Assembly: GCA_015680685.1 (NCBI GenBank)
Contig: MNCI01002899.1
Coordinates: 1 to 41,275 of the forward strand
Direction of reading: 5' to 3'
Source of the DNA: Gnetum montanum
Lineage: Eukaryota; Streptophyta; Gnetopsida; Gnetales; Gnetaceae
Length of the DNA stretch: 41,275 nucleotides
A model generated the notes under the pieces. The model was given only the letters and a program-made list of their open reading frames with translations. It ran no database searches and was not told the origin of the DNA. A program made the position numbers and the translations under genes. Below, piece after piece: positions 1 through 9,129 of this stretch (position 1 is its first letter; each line of letters opens with the position of its first letter).

Positions 1-30
1 TCATGGAATTTGCACTCTGAAGTAGCTGAG

Positions 31-474
31 CTAGTTGAGGTACTCACTTCGCGATGCCATAGCATTTACTGCTATGGCTAGATGTACTCTCAACCGCACC
101 CTGTAAGCACGATGGAGAGTGAAACATCCACGATGCGAAGCGAGGGTAAAAGGTCTTTCTTGCTGCAGACATTGTTGAAGCTCTTGGACACCCATGTTGG
201 TGCACAGTGTCCAAAGTAGGAAGGCCAGTAGCGGCCTTGGCAGCATCAGGGTGGAGGAATTGGCCTCGAAGGTGTCGAGAGTTGTTGTGAGTGCGGATGC
301 TCTAGAATCCTTGCCAAAGGCATGCATTCTTAATTCAGCTATGGGATCAGCTAACACATAGCTAAATGTCGCATGAGCTTGGGCATTGGCAGGGAGCTGG
401 AGGGTAATAATATTATGGCTAGGCCATAATACTACTAGAACTCCATCTGCAGGCACTGGCCAAGGAACTACCAT
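31..474 (-). CDS. Unrecognised uninterrupted 147-aa reading frame in the 3' part of element A
   Basis: I do not recognise this protein. It starts with ATG at 474 (MVVPWPVPADG) and stays open for 147 codons, ending in TAG. It is rich in Leu, Ala and Thr, with one hydrophobic stretch near residues 80-92 and no clear signal peptide or domain motif. It lies downstream of the pol stop of element A in the same orientation, past the repeat array at 712-1040. It could be an additional ORF of the retroelement, part of its 3' LTR, or flanking DNA. The lack of stops contrasts with nearby coding stretches, which are full of them, but the length alone is weak evidence of a gene. Confidence 0.25.
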   Translation of the reverse strand: MVVPWPVPADGVLVVLWPSHNIITLQLPANAQAHATFSYVLADPIAELRMHAFGKDSRASALTTTLDTFEANSSTLMLPRPLLAFLLWTLCTNMGVQELQQCLQQERPFTLASHRGCFTLHRAYRVRLRVHLAIAVNAMASRSEYLN

Positions 475-711
475 TAGGGTTATGAGCTGTGACGACGGTA
501 GGTCTGGAGGACCAGTGTGATGCCATACGACATCTCCGAAGGATCAGCATGATGCTAAGGGTGGAGACATTGCGTGCATTCCAAATCATGTTCCCATTGG
601 GTCATGAACTACGTTCTGGAGCTACGATGTCCCACCCCCATGTCAGCACTGTGCATGCTTGTTCGATGTGTACTTGGCGTAGATGCATGCTAGGGACGTG
701 ATGCGAACCCA
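475..711. other. Spacer without recognisable feature
   Basis: Between the 147-codon frame and the repeat array I see no convincing gene. A 70-codon plus-strand frame here has no recognisable motif and is probably chance. In element A this is 3' non-coding sequence or the start of its 3' LTR. Confidence 0.4.
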
Positions 712-1040
712 ATTTAAGGTCTTGGTAGACCATGTGTTCGTTTAGAGTCCCAGTGGACCGCTGTGCTGGTTTAAGATCCCAGAAAACCGTACATGCCAGT
801 TTAATGTCATAATGGACATGTTGTGCTAGTTTATAGAAATAGCAGACTAGCTATGCTAGTTTTACATTGTAGCGGATGGTTGCCACCAGTATAACATTGT
901 AGCGGATGTTGCTTGTTGTTGCTAGTTTATCGTCGTAGCAGACACTGCTTGATGTCATTGCCAATTTATTATCATAGTAGATGGTGCTTGGTGTTGTTTC
1001 TAGTTTAACATCGTAGTGGACAGTGCTTGTTGTCTTCATG
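712..1040 (-). repeat. Degenerate tandem array 1, core GCTAGTTTA, downstream of pol
   Basis: About ten imperfect units of 30-39 bp, each beginning near GCTAGTTTA and followed by a variable stretch ending near GTAGCGGAC. The array begins directly after the pol stop codon of element A. The same core recurs in arrays at about 4640-4945 and 8543-8690, so it belongs to the element rather than to flanking DNA. Confidence 0.75.
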
Positions 1041-1042
1041 CT

Positions 1043-2260
1043 TTAGATGTAGTACGACTTGAGGTACGAGTGATTCACCAGGTTGGCGAACTCGTTATCG
1101 TTCATGTCCGCTAGCTTGAAGGCTCCATTCCCAAAGGCTTTAGTGACCATGTAAGGGCCTTCATAGTTGGATGAAAATTTTCTCACATGCTCATGGATAG
1201 CCTTGAGGACGAGGTCTCCCTTCTATACTGGCCGTCAATGCAGGTCTGCATGGTGCTTTTGCTATTGGTTTCTCTAGTAGCACTTTATGCAGCTTAGTGT
1301 CTACCTGCGCTCCTCCTCTACTGAATCAAGGTCGATGGTCTGCAACTCGTTATTCTGGGCTTCACCCATGACATCCTAGAGGATCATCCAGAGTAATGGT
1401 ACCTACAACTCAAGAGGCAACACAACTTTAGATCCGTAAACAAGGTTGTAAGGAGTCTTACTTGTTGTGGTTTTTCATGTCGTTCTGTAGGCCCATAGGA
1501 TGTAGAGGATTTTCTCATGCCACCACCTCTTGCTATTGTTAAGCATTCGCTTCAGCAAGTTGATGATGGACTTATTTGTAGCCTCAACCTATCCATTTGC
1601 CTGCAGGTAGTATAGGGAGGAGAATGATTTCCTGATGCCTAGATTATTGTAAAAGGTTCAGGTTTCCGTACTACTGAATTGTTGCCCATTGTCGGTTACA
1701 ATAGTCATTGGAAGCCCGTACCTTGTCGCGATGTTGTCCAGGATGAAATGGCAGATTTGTTGAGATGTCATTTTCCTCAGGGGAATAGCATCCACCCACT
1801 TAGTAAAATACTCAGTGGTAGTGATAATGAAGCTATGCCCTACAGAGGACTTAGGCGTGATAGGTCCTATGTGATCTAGTCCCCATCGTTGGAAAGGCCA
1901 CATGATTTGCATTGGTTGCAGGTCCATAGGTGAGACCTGTATGAGATTTTCGTATCTCTGGCACATGTCACATGTCTTGACTTTCCACAGGAAGTCACAC
2001 TCCATGTGGGGCCAATAGTACCCTAGGCATCTGATTTTTGTAGCCATAGCCCTAGGTGCTATGTGTCCACCACACAATCCCTCATGTACTTCATTAACTA
2101 TCTTCTGCACCTGCTCCCCATCCATGCATATCAGCAATATCCCTTCATAATAACATCGGCATAGAACATCATTCCCCATGAGCGTATATTACCAGGCGCA
2201 CTTACGAATCGCATCTCTCTAAACAGATGTCAGTCCACTTGGGGATTCACTGTGCTGTAG
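1043..2260 (-). pseudogene. Integrase domain of element A pol
   Basis: The zinc-binding HHCC region (HEGLCGGH, then CDMCQ) is at about 2110-1965. The DDE core follows: first Asp in GLDHIGP, second in TDNGQQF near 1690, Glu in VEATNK near 1590. The C-terminal part has GPYMVTKAFGNGAFKL and ends LKSYYI before TAA at 1043, like the end of Tat-type integrases. Several premature TAG and TGA codons lie after the second Asp, so the protein cannot be made without changes. The catalytic triad itself is preserved. The domain would act in the nucleus on element cDNA ends. Confidence 0.85.
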
Positions 2261-2329
2261 GTAGGCTTTAATGTTAGCGTATCACTCCTGGGTATTGGTG
2301 ACACTGATAGAGCCCACATGTCCCACCAG

Positions 2330-2770
2330 AGTGATAGGCTCAGTGCATTCGACAATCAATGTTGGCAAACTTGCAAACGAGTGTGTTGGAATGTTTAATG
2401 CAAGTGTGGCTAAGGAATCTGCCATGGTGTTATTGTTGCGTGGCACGTGTTTCACGTCTGTGGTTGCAAATTGCTTAAGTAGACTTTTTGCTAGGTCACA
2501 GTAGGGATGCAAGTGTGTAGCTTTGTAGGCATAGACCTGGGTGATTTGATTTACAACTAGTTGCGAATCACCGCAGATTACCAGGTGTTGTATGTGTAGT
2601 GTTTGGGCAACAAAGAGACCTTTGAGTAGCACCTCATACTCTGCCACATTGTTGGTGTAGGGGAACATAAAATGATAAGCAAACAGGTGCATTTACCTAG
2701 AGGGGAACATGATGACGGCAGCTGTGCTACCTTCTTGCGTGGTTGAAGCACCGTCGAAGTGTAATGTAGC
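2330..2770 (-). pseudogene. Second, archaeal-type RNase H domain of element A
   Basis: The block has LHFDGAS near 2760, NNVAEYEVLLKGL near 2650, VICGDSQLVVNQI near 2580 and NNTMADSLATLA near 2415. These supply the Asp-Glu-Asp-Asp catalytic set of RNase H type I, all kept. It is separate from the RT-linked RNase H at about 2894-3330, so this pol has two. Tat-lineage elements acquired such a second RNase H, which is established for plant gypsy elements. Premature stops occur shortly before and just after the motifs. Confidence 0.82.
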
Positions 2771-2893
2771 TTATAGGTGTGATGGAACGATTTTGATTGT
2801 GCCAACATGCTCATCTAAGAATTTAGAATCTATGGTTGCATTGTCATCAATGGGTGAGGCCGTAAGTTGCATTTCTATGGCTTCACCCTTAGT

Positions 2894-3340
2894 CTACAAT
2901 TGGCTTACATAGTGTAGGTCGAACTCCACGGTTATTGCTTTCCATTGGGCTATCTTGCTGCTTTCATATAGGTTGTTAGTGATAGCCCGAAGTATGTTGC
3001 TTTTGCAAATGATGTTAATTGTACCGAAAAACAGGTAGTGCCTCCACTTTTTTAGTGCAAACACTAAGGCAAGGCAATTCCTCTCCACTTCATTGTATTT
3101 TGCCTCATGTGCTATTAATGCAAGACTTAGATAATACACTGGTATCTTAGATCTGTTGTCTCGTTTCTGACATAGTAGTGCTATGATAGATGTGTCAGAG
3201 GTGACAAGCTAGGTGAAGAAAGGCTTATCCCTTTGTGGTGGGTGCATAGTTGGGAGGTGCGAGAGCTCTTCCTTCAAGTCATCGAAGGCTTGTTGACACT
3301 GGGTTGTCCACTTGAAGTCAACCCCTTTCTTTAGAAGATG
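2894..3340 (-). pseudogene. RT-linked RNase H domain of element A
   Basis: It continues directly from the RT in the same frame. Recognisable parts are FKWTTQCQQAFDDLK, VTSDTSI, then YNEVERNCLALVFALKKWRHYL and QWKAITVEFDLHYV. In Ty3/gypsy elements this domain follows the RT thumb. The key residues are less well kept than in the second RNase H downstream, as expected when this copy is a degenerate connection domain. A TGA separates it from the RT and a TAG lies in its first half. Confidence 0.8.
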
Positions 3341-3382
3341 TTGCATGAGGTATAACTTGTCAGTCAACTTTTCTATAAACCT

Positions 3383-4020
3383 TCAGATGAACTGTACCCT
3401 ACTCCGCAACCCATGTAGCTCCTTAAGGTTAGTAGGAGGTGCCAGGTTGACAATGGCCTTGACTTTGTCAGGCTCCACCCGTATTTTGACCTCTAATACC
3501 ATGAATCCTAACATGCATTCGATTTTCACACCGAAGACACACTTATTAGAATTAAGAAACAAATTGTGCATTTGGCAACACTTGAGGACTACCCCTAGAT
3601 CATGTGGATGGTCAACTACCTCCTTGGACTTGATCGCTAGATCGTCCACATAGTCGCTTAACATTTCTAGGATGTAATCGCTGAATATGTAGGTCATGGC
3701 TCGCTGGTAGGTTGCTCCAGCGTTCTTGAGCCCAAAAGGCATCATGGTGTAGAGAAAGTTCCCCCATGGGGTCATGAAGGTTGTCGTTAGCTGATGCTCT
3801 AGGTTGATGCAAATTTGGTTGTAGCCTAAAAATCCATCCATGAAGGATAACAGAGTGTGACTAGCTGTAGTGTCAATGAGTTGATCGATGCTTGGAAGTG
3901 GGAAATCGTCTTTGATCATTGCCTTGTTTAGATCCCGAAAGTCTATACAGATCCATATTCCTCCCATTTTCTTGAAAACCACAATGATGTTGGACATCCA
4001 TTCTAAATAATCAACTTCGT
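3383..4020 (-). pseudogene. Reverse transcriptase domain of element A
   Basis: A 204-codon uninterrupted stretch starts at WMSNIIVVFKKMGGIWICID. It holds FRDLNKA, the first catalytic Asp region (FMDGFLGYNQI), TTFMTPWGNF, MPFGLKNAGATYQRAM and the active-site YVDD near 3640. Motif order and spacing are those of Ty3/gypsy RT. The upstream linker carries FTWSYNDIPGLD near 4180, typical of plant gypsy elements. This is the best preserved stretch of the element. Confidence 0.9.
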
Positions 4021-4639
4021 GGATGAAACTAGCTTGGTATAGCTTAGTGATTTCGTCCCTTATGGCTAGTGCAATTTCTGGTTTGACTTTACGAGTCTTC
4101 TACTTAACTACCTTCATGCACGGGTCTAGGACGATGTTGTGTTGTATTAGCCATAGGTCTAAACCTGGAATGTCGTTGTATGACCACGTGAAGACTCTGA
4201 TGTCGTCTTACAAAATCTTAACTACGTTTTCATGCATCTGCACATCTAGGAGGAAGCTAAGCTTTAACATTTTTACTTTCCCCTTGGATGTGGTCATAGG
4301 CATCTCGATGAGAGGGTCCTTAGTTACATCCCTGACCTTCAAATCTAGGGTTCAGACTAGATGCTCGGGCCAGTCTGGGGATGCTTCTAAAGATGCTATG
4401 GTGTTAGCTATGGTCAACCCCCAGTCGATCAGATCGGAGTTTAATTGTCTCATGAGCTTGCCATGTGGACCTACTAGGGCTAAAGTTGTGGAGAGATCTC
4501 GATGGATCTCCATTTTCTATTTAACTTGTCAAAATGAGATGAAAGTCTGGTTAAGAGGCACCTGTTGGTAGCAATCGTGTACAACGAAAACTTGCAAAGC
4601 AATGATGAGATGTATGATGTAGAGATTAAAATTTTTCCA

Positions 4640-4945
4640 GTTTAAAGTCATGGCAGACTATTATGGCATGGATATGTAGAGCTACTAAAAGAGAAAATGT
4701 GAAACTGTCAATGTGAAAATACGAAACTGCTGAGAAATGCAAAATAGTCGATGTGAAAACATGAAACTGCTAGTTTAGCGTCATTGCAGACTGTGAACAT
4801 ATAGTAGATTAAAAATGCTAGTTTAAGTTCTTTTCAGACCGCAAAAGTTACAATTGCGCTAGGGTTGCTAATTTAAGGTCTTTTTGGACCAATAAAAGCG
4901 CAACTATGCTATGATTGCTAGTTTAAGGTCTTTCCAGACCGTGAT
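4640..4945. repeat. Degenerate tandem array 2, core GCTAGTTTA, upstream of the antisense gene
   Basis: Units at about 4770, 4818, 4868 and 4917 start GCTAGTTTA or GCTAATTTA and end CAGACC or GGACC, spaced 48-50 bp, with a weaker unit near 4641. The core matches arrays at 712-1040 and 8543-8690. The array lies between the start of pol and the TATA-like box of the plus-strand gene. Confidence 0.7.
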
Positions 4946-5073
4946 AATCAAAAATATTTCTTTTTCGTTTCTCAGGAAAGCGAGTAATCAACTTGAAGCA
5001 TATCAAGGTTTTAATGCTAAAAGTGCTACGATGTCATGGCGAGCATGCTACGCTGTACAACACACTCCACATT

Positions 5074-5128
5074 AAATAGAGAGAGAGAGAGGCAAGTTTC
5101 CCCTTTTTACCATTATGGCCATAAATAG
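5074..5128 (+). promoter_or_regulatory. Candidate promoter of the antisense gene: GA repeat and TATA-like box
   Basis: A (GA)n tract at about 5079-5091 is followed by CCATAAATAG at 5119-5128, a reasonable plant TATA box. The ATG of the six-exon gene is at 5281, about 150 bp downstream, which leaves a normal leader. No experimental support is possible from sequence alone. Confidence 0.45.
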
Positions 5129-5402
5129 GGATTAAACCCTGATAAGCTTGCCATTCTCACCGTAAGAGCGTAGAGCCCACATTCAGAGCACAAGGCAATT
5201 TCGGAGTGCAGAGAAATTATGCTAACAGTGAGCAAGGTGGTTTTCTGCACAGCGATGAGAAAAAACAATCTCCAAGTAGGATGATGGCTCCGAAGAAAGA
5301 ATGCACGAATTTAGCACTTGCAAAGGTTGAGGAAGTGAAGAAAACCCTAGGGAAAGTGACACAATCACACATCGCTATGCAAAAGGACACACCATTAACC
5401 CG

Positions 5403-5949
5403 GTAGGCTAGTATGCTTCCTCTATTTTTCCATGATTCTGTTATCATTTTTTTTGTTTTTGTTGTTCTATGCTTTCATTGTGTATTCTAGTTTTAGTTAC
5501 TTGTGTTTTCTATCATCGCGTTATTTTGGCCTTTGCATTGCCGTTGTCGCTGCTTCGACCACACAGATGCACAAACGTTATGCCATCATTGCATGCAAGG
5601 TTACTTAAACTGCCACCGTTGCGGTTGTCATAAACGTGGGGGTTTGGACAATTTAAGTTACTTGGCTCTTGAATGGCATGACGTAGGACCCTCGGGAGGG
5701 CTAGGCCATGCATGATGTGAGAGTGCGACATGTGTTTTGTTGGGGTGTATTGTCTATTGCCCTGCTAGGGTTAGTTGCTTTGTTGCTACGCTAGGATATT
5801 TTTGCTATGCTACTGCTTTCATTTTTTTGCTACACTATGTGCAGGAAGAGGATTATGTTATGCTATATGCATGAAATGCTAGGTATTGCTATGTTGCATG
5901 TGCATTGCATTTAGGCATAATTCTAACACTTGCCAATTGTGTTGTGCAG
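5403..5949 (+). other. Intron 1 of the antisense gene
   Basis: 547 bp, GTAGGC at the 5' end and TGTTGTGCAG at the 3' end. It is T-rich and contains many GCTATGCTA-like words. It joins exon 1 in phase 2 to exon 2, giving Arg followed by MGLRLIK. Confidence 0.55.
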
Positions 5950-7952
5950 AATGGGACTAAGGCTAATCAAAATTATTTTAGAAATTCCAAGGGTCCTGTT
6001 TCATGCGAGAAAACATGTGGCTAATGCTCCTCCTTCCCAAATACGTATGGGAGAGCAAGGGGTCTAGTTCAGGAAGGGGGCACAGGACTTCTTACAGTTC
6101 CTCCTTGACCACTTTAATGTGATCATTTGGTCATCCCTAGAGGAGGAGGAGGAGGTGGCCACCATAACAGAAGCCATATTTCCTGGGGCAAGTCGGGGCA
6201 TTCTGAGGTTTTTGACCGATGGGGCAATCATGAGCAAGTATGGAGAAGGATCCAATCAATGTCCAATAGGGTTAAGGCATTTGGCCTGGATCTAGGATAT
6301 GCTTGAGGATAGCTGCTACCACCATTACAACACATTATTCCTTGCATGTTATATGGTGATATGCTTTCAGAACCCATAGGGAACTGTCTACTATGCTAGT
6401 GGGTGAGTTTTGCAGCTTTGTTCACTATGTCTATGTGACGCTAGTCATATTGGCCAAATGCTAATAGTGCGTGTTTGTTACTAAGTTCATCATCAACAGG
6501 GATGGTGTTCATGACCTATCGGGTCTGCTGGCTATAACAAAGATAGCCCTATAGGAGTTCTCTTCTGCTGAGAACTTGCAGGCGGGGGTGATTGGTCAAT
6601 GTGGTGGTGAATACAACACCTATCCATACCTATTCTCCATTCCCTATGATAAATGCAAGGGGAAGGGCTGGCTAGATGAGGAGTGGGTAGAATCCTTTAT
6701 ATCGGTCATGGTTGAATAAGTTCTAGTTGACCTTCTGTCGTTCCCGTTACCATACAAGCCTGGTAGACCAAACAGTAAGTGTTTCATGCTTAAGTGTTTT
6801 TTCAATCTTCGTATTTTCTACATTTTTATGTTAAACATTTTTACAAAAACTGTTGCAGGGGTGAAGAAGCCCCAAGAGGTGACGTTGGTAACCGCCAAGA
6901 CACAGGGGGCGAACATCTATTTGAAATACGGTGAAGTAGAAGCAAGCCAACACTAGATAAATGGTATGGCCTCAGATTCCTTGGTCCAAAACATCCAAGA
7001 GGCTAGGCTTTTGGATCTATTCCTGGCCCCGAATTTGAGTGTTCCTTCCATCAAGATGCTCTCCCTGGTCAACTCCTTTTTCGAAAAGACGGGCTGCTTC
7101 CGCATGCGCATACAAGGCATGCAGGTGGTCATTGAAATGAATGACCAGCTATTTGGGGACCTGTTTGATGTTCCTACTGAAGGCATCCTCCTAGGGTCGA
7201 AGGGCAAGAAGGAGCTGACCCTTTAGAAGAAGGACATTCAGGAGTGGTTGGGGATTGCTAAAGAGCAAAAGGGGCTCCCCATGGAGAAGCTTAAAGTAGG
7301 ACCTGCCAAGGAGATCTACCTTGTCTTCCATGCTCGTGCATTCCCCTAGCTGCTTATCTAAGGGAAGGTCCTGGGGATTGAGTAGGTCTGGATAATGCAT
7401 GAGGTCATGGAAGAGGGGGCCCATTACAACTAGCCCAACTTTCTATGTAAAGGCTTGCAAGCCGAAATCTTGGGACTCTGTTAGAAATCGAAGTCCTGTT
7501 CCAACATACATTATACCTTCTACATAGCCTATCTAAAGTGCTTCGTAGAGTTTCTAGTGGTTTGCAAGAATGGAGCCTGGGTCATGCAAAATCGTGACCA
7601 GATTTCCAGACCATTGATTTGCCAGATTCTCTGGATCATTCGAGCCCAAGATCCCCCATAAATAATCAGGGAGTCGTTGTCTGTGATGACCAAGGATCAG
7701 GTGGCCTACAACGTTCATGCTGAGGATAGCATAGGAGAGATTCCCCCTGCTGTAGCCAGTAGCGTGTTGTGGGCGAAATGTCTCATAGCTGAGACTATGC
7801 CCAAAAATTTGTAGCGGAAGAGACCTCCTCCAGCTAAGGAATCTCTTCATGTGGAGGAAGAGGAGGGGCGAATACTGCAGCTTAAAATGCAGAGGACGCA
7901 ACCTCCCATTGGTAAACACTTTTGTCTAATGCTTACTTTGTTATTGTTTGCT

Positions 7953-7991
7953 ATGCTATGCTATGCTAGGTGACGTAGCATAGCATAGCAT
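7953..7991. repeat. Perfect 16-bp hairpin of GCTAT units
   Basis: A perfect inverted repeat: arms 7953-7968 and 7976-7991, loop of 7 bases (7969-7975). The arms are themselves a 5-bp repeat (ATGCT). It lies in intron 4 of the antisense gene. The same TAGC(A/G) words form hairpins in the LTR-like region of element A at 13.95-14.5 kb. Confidence 0.85.
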
Positions 7992-8321
7992 GTGCTTTAA
8001 GCTAACTTGTTTTGGACTATTGCAAACATGTTTCTTTGCTGGTAGAGAAAGAAGAAGAAGAAGAAGAAGGCGATGAAGAGGAGGTCTGGCGCCACCTCGG
8101 GCTTGGTTTAGACCGGATACCCTTCGAGATGGATGTACGTCATTCTTAGGTTAGTTTCTTTCTACTGTATTAATGCTTATGCTCTGTTGTAGTTTTTGTT
8201 TGTTACCTTATCTAACTGCTTCATTCCTACAATGTAGGCTCCAGATGAGGGTGCAGGGCTTGTAGAGGGAGGGAATGAAGAACCGGCAAAGGACAATGCA
8301 AGGGAAGTTGATGCAAAATGA

Positions 8322-8542
8322 AATGATGTAGGGATGAATGGTGAAGATGATGCAAATAGAGACGACCCATGACTACATCAGATTTTTTTTTTTTTTGAAA
8401 TTTTGAAGTTTTCAAATTTTGTAGAAATGTTTTGCAAACATTGTCTAAACGACAAAATTTTTTAATAGAGAAGAGAATTTTGGAAAAAAATATTAATTCT
8501 ACGTTAACTTCTGTATCATGTAAAGTTTTCATGCTTTCATGT
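8322..8542. other. 3' flank of the antisense gene
   Basis: Downstream of the TGA is a run of T at about 8383-8395 and AT-rich sequence up to array 3. On the plus strand this could be the 3' UTR of the six-exon gene. I see no clear AATAAA signal. Confidence 0.35.
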
Positions 8543-8690
8543 GCTAGTTTTAGGACATTTCGGGCTCTTGCTAGTTTTAGGCCGTTTCGTGCCATTATTA
8601 GTTTTAGGGCATTTCGATCCATTGCTAGTTTTACGCCATTTCAGGCCTTTCCTAGTTTTAGGCCATTTCAGGCCATAGCATAGCATAATT
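8543..8690. repeat. Tandem array 3, unit of about 28 bp with core GCTAGTTTTA
   Basis: Five units starting at about 8543, 8570, 8597, 8626 and 8653, each like GCTAGTTTTAGGCCATTTC. This is the most regular of three arrays sharing the core. It ends in CATAGCATAGCATA, the word that makes the hairpins elsewhere in the element. It lies between the end of the antisense gene and the end of gag-pro. Confidence 0.8.
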
Positions 8691-9129
8691 TTGGTTCATA
8701 CCATAACATGCCAAAAGGATGGTATGTTGACAAAACGAAAGGTGATGAATGCACGAGGGATAGCAACTGGGCAGGAAGTAGTAAGGTTGCTACGCTATGT
8801 GTAACTACCTCTTGACCCATGGTGGGTTGATCAGAATGTAAGGCTAAGGTGTTTTTCCAGGGCCCTCATCCACATCATTGTCCCCTACTTGGAAGGGCAA
8901 CTTAACCCATGCACTTTCATTTTATAGGCTAGCTTACTTAGCTGATTCTCCTATTGGATGTTCAGTGTATGCATAAGCAGGCACTTCATTCTCAGAGGTT
9001 ACGACCTTTGAGCCCTGCTCCATGTCTACGTTTTTGATTGCTTGAACTGCTACTTTGTCACCATGAACTACTACCTCCCTACCTACGTATGATACGTGGA
9101 TTTCTTGATGTATAGGCTAGGAGACAGCC

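Larger units (their letters stand above)
1043..4561 (-). pseudogene. pol polyprotein of Tat/Ogre-like retrotransposon A (RT, RNase H, archaeal-type RNase H, integrase)
   Basis: One reading frame of 1173 codons runs from 4561 to the terminal TAA at 1043. It carries the pre-RT linker, reverse transcriptase, RNase H, a second archaeal-type RNase H and integrase in that order. In the family these copy the RNA to DNA, remove RNA and insert the DNA. Two RNase H domains before integrase are typical of the Tat lineage. I count about 23 premature stops (TAG commonest) and no frameshift along 3.5 kb. Several stops fall where relatives have Gln or Arg, for example before KTR in the linker and in NG*VEATN of integrase. 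The start is uncertain: the frame stays open upstream to an ATG near 4645, but CAACAG at 4567-4562 is a candidate splice acceptor. Protease lies far upstream in another frame. Confidence 0.88.
5281..8321 (+). pseudogene. Six-exon passenger gene antisense to element A; FCP1/NIF-like region in exon 2
   Basis: Proposed exons are 5281-5402, 5950-6402, 6500-6774, 6859-7911, 8046-8134 and 8238-8321. Every intron starts GT and ends AG, and the phases (2, 2, 1, 1, 0) join into a single frame of 692 codons ending in TGA. The frame has 14 premature stops (11 TAG, 3 TAA) and no frameshift. Exon 1 is a short basic stretch (APKKECTN). Exon 2 has FLQFLLDHFNVIIWSS and, later, YNTLFL and GTVYYAS, which resemble HAD phosphatases of the FCP1/NIF type, but the DxD motif reads EIPRV and the later DD reads AC. 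Exon 4 contains FRMRIQGMQVVIEMNDQLFG, faintly like N-terminal domains of plant-transposon-associated proteins. Exons 5-6 are acidic. I infer a captured or element-specific passenger gene; function unknown. Confidence 0.6.
4562..8816 (-). other. Interval between protease and RT of element A; candidate Ogre-type intron holding an antisense gene
   Basis: gag-pro (12608-8817) and pol (4561-1043) are on the same strand but in different frames, separated by 4.25 kb with no gag or pol homology. Ogre elements are known to have an intron between protease and RT, normally only a few hundred bases. A candidate acceptor, CAACAG, ends at 4562 on the minus strand. Candidate donors are GTCAAG at 8816 (keeps phase with pol) and the better-looking GTAGTT at 8808 (does not). 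The interval contains, in order on the plus strand, array 2, a TATA-like box, a six-exon gene and array 3. An alternative is a later insertion of the whole block. Confidence 0.5.

Noticed and set aside
851-1039. 62-codon frame with repeated TTS-YYDNKLA peptide
   Set aside because: It is a translation of array 1, whose units are non-coding and vary in length.
1043-4561. Stops read as sense by reassigned codons or U-to-C RNA editing
   Set aside because: Editing that removes TAA, TAG and TGA stops is known in organelles of some plants, but this is a nuclear retrotransposon landscape and several stops are at Trp positions. Ordinary methylation-driven decay is enough. RNA reads would decide.
6403-6499. 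Reading through intron 2 in the next frame
   Set aside because: The unspliced alternative frame gives a plausible short stretch but meets two stops and needs a frame change. The GT-AG intron keeps the phase on both sides, so it is preferred.
7554-7919. Minus-strand 121-codon frame
   Set aside because: It lies opposite exon 4 of the six-exon gene, which has motif, frame and splice support on the plus strand.
8227-8622. Minus-strand 131-codon frame with His/Leu-rich end
   Set aside because: It runs through array 3, a poly-A/T stretch and exon 6 of the plus-strand gene. Composition is explained by repeats.
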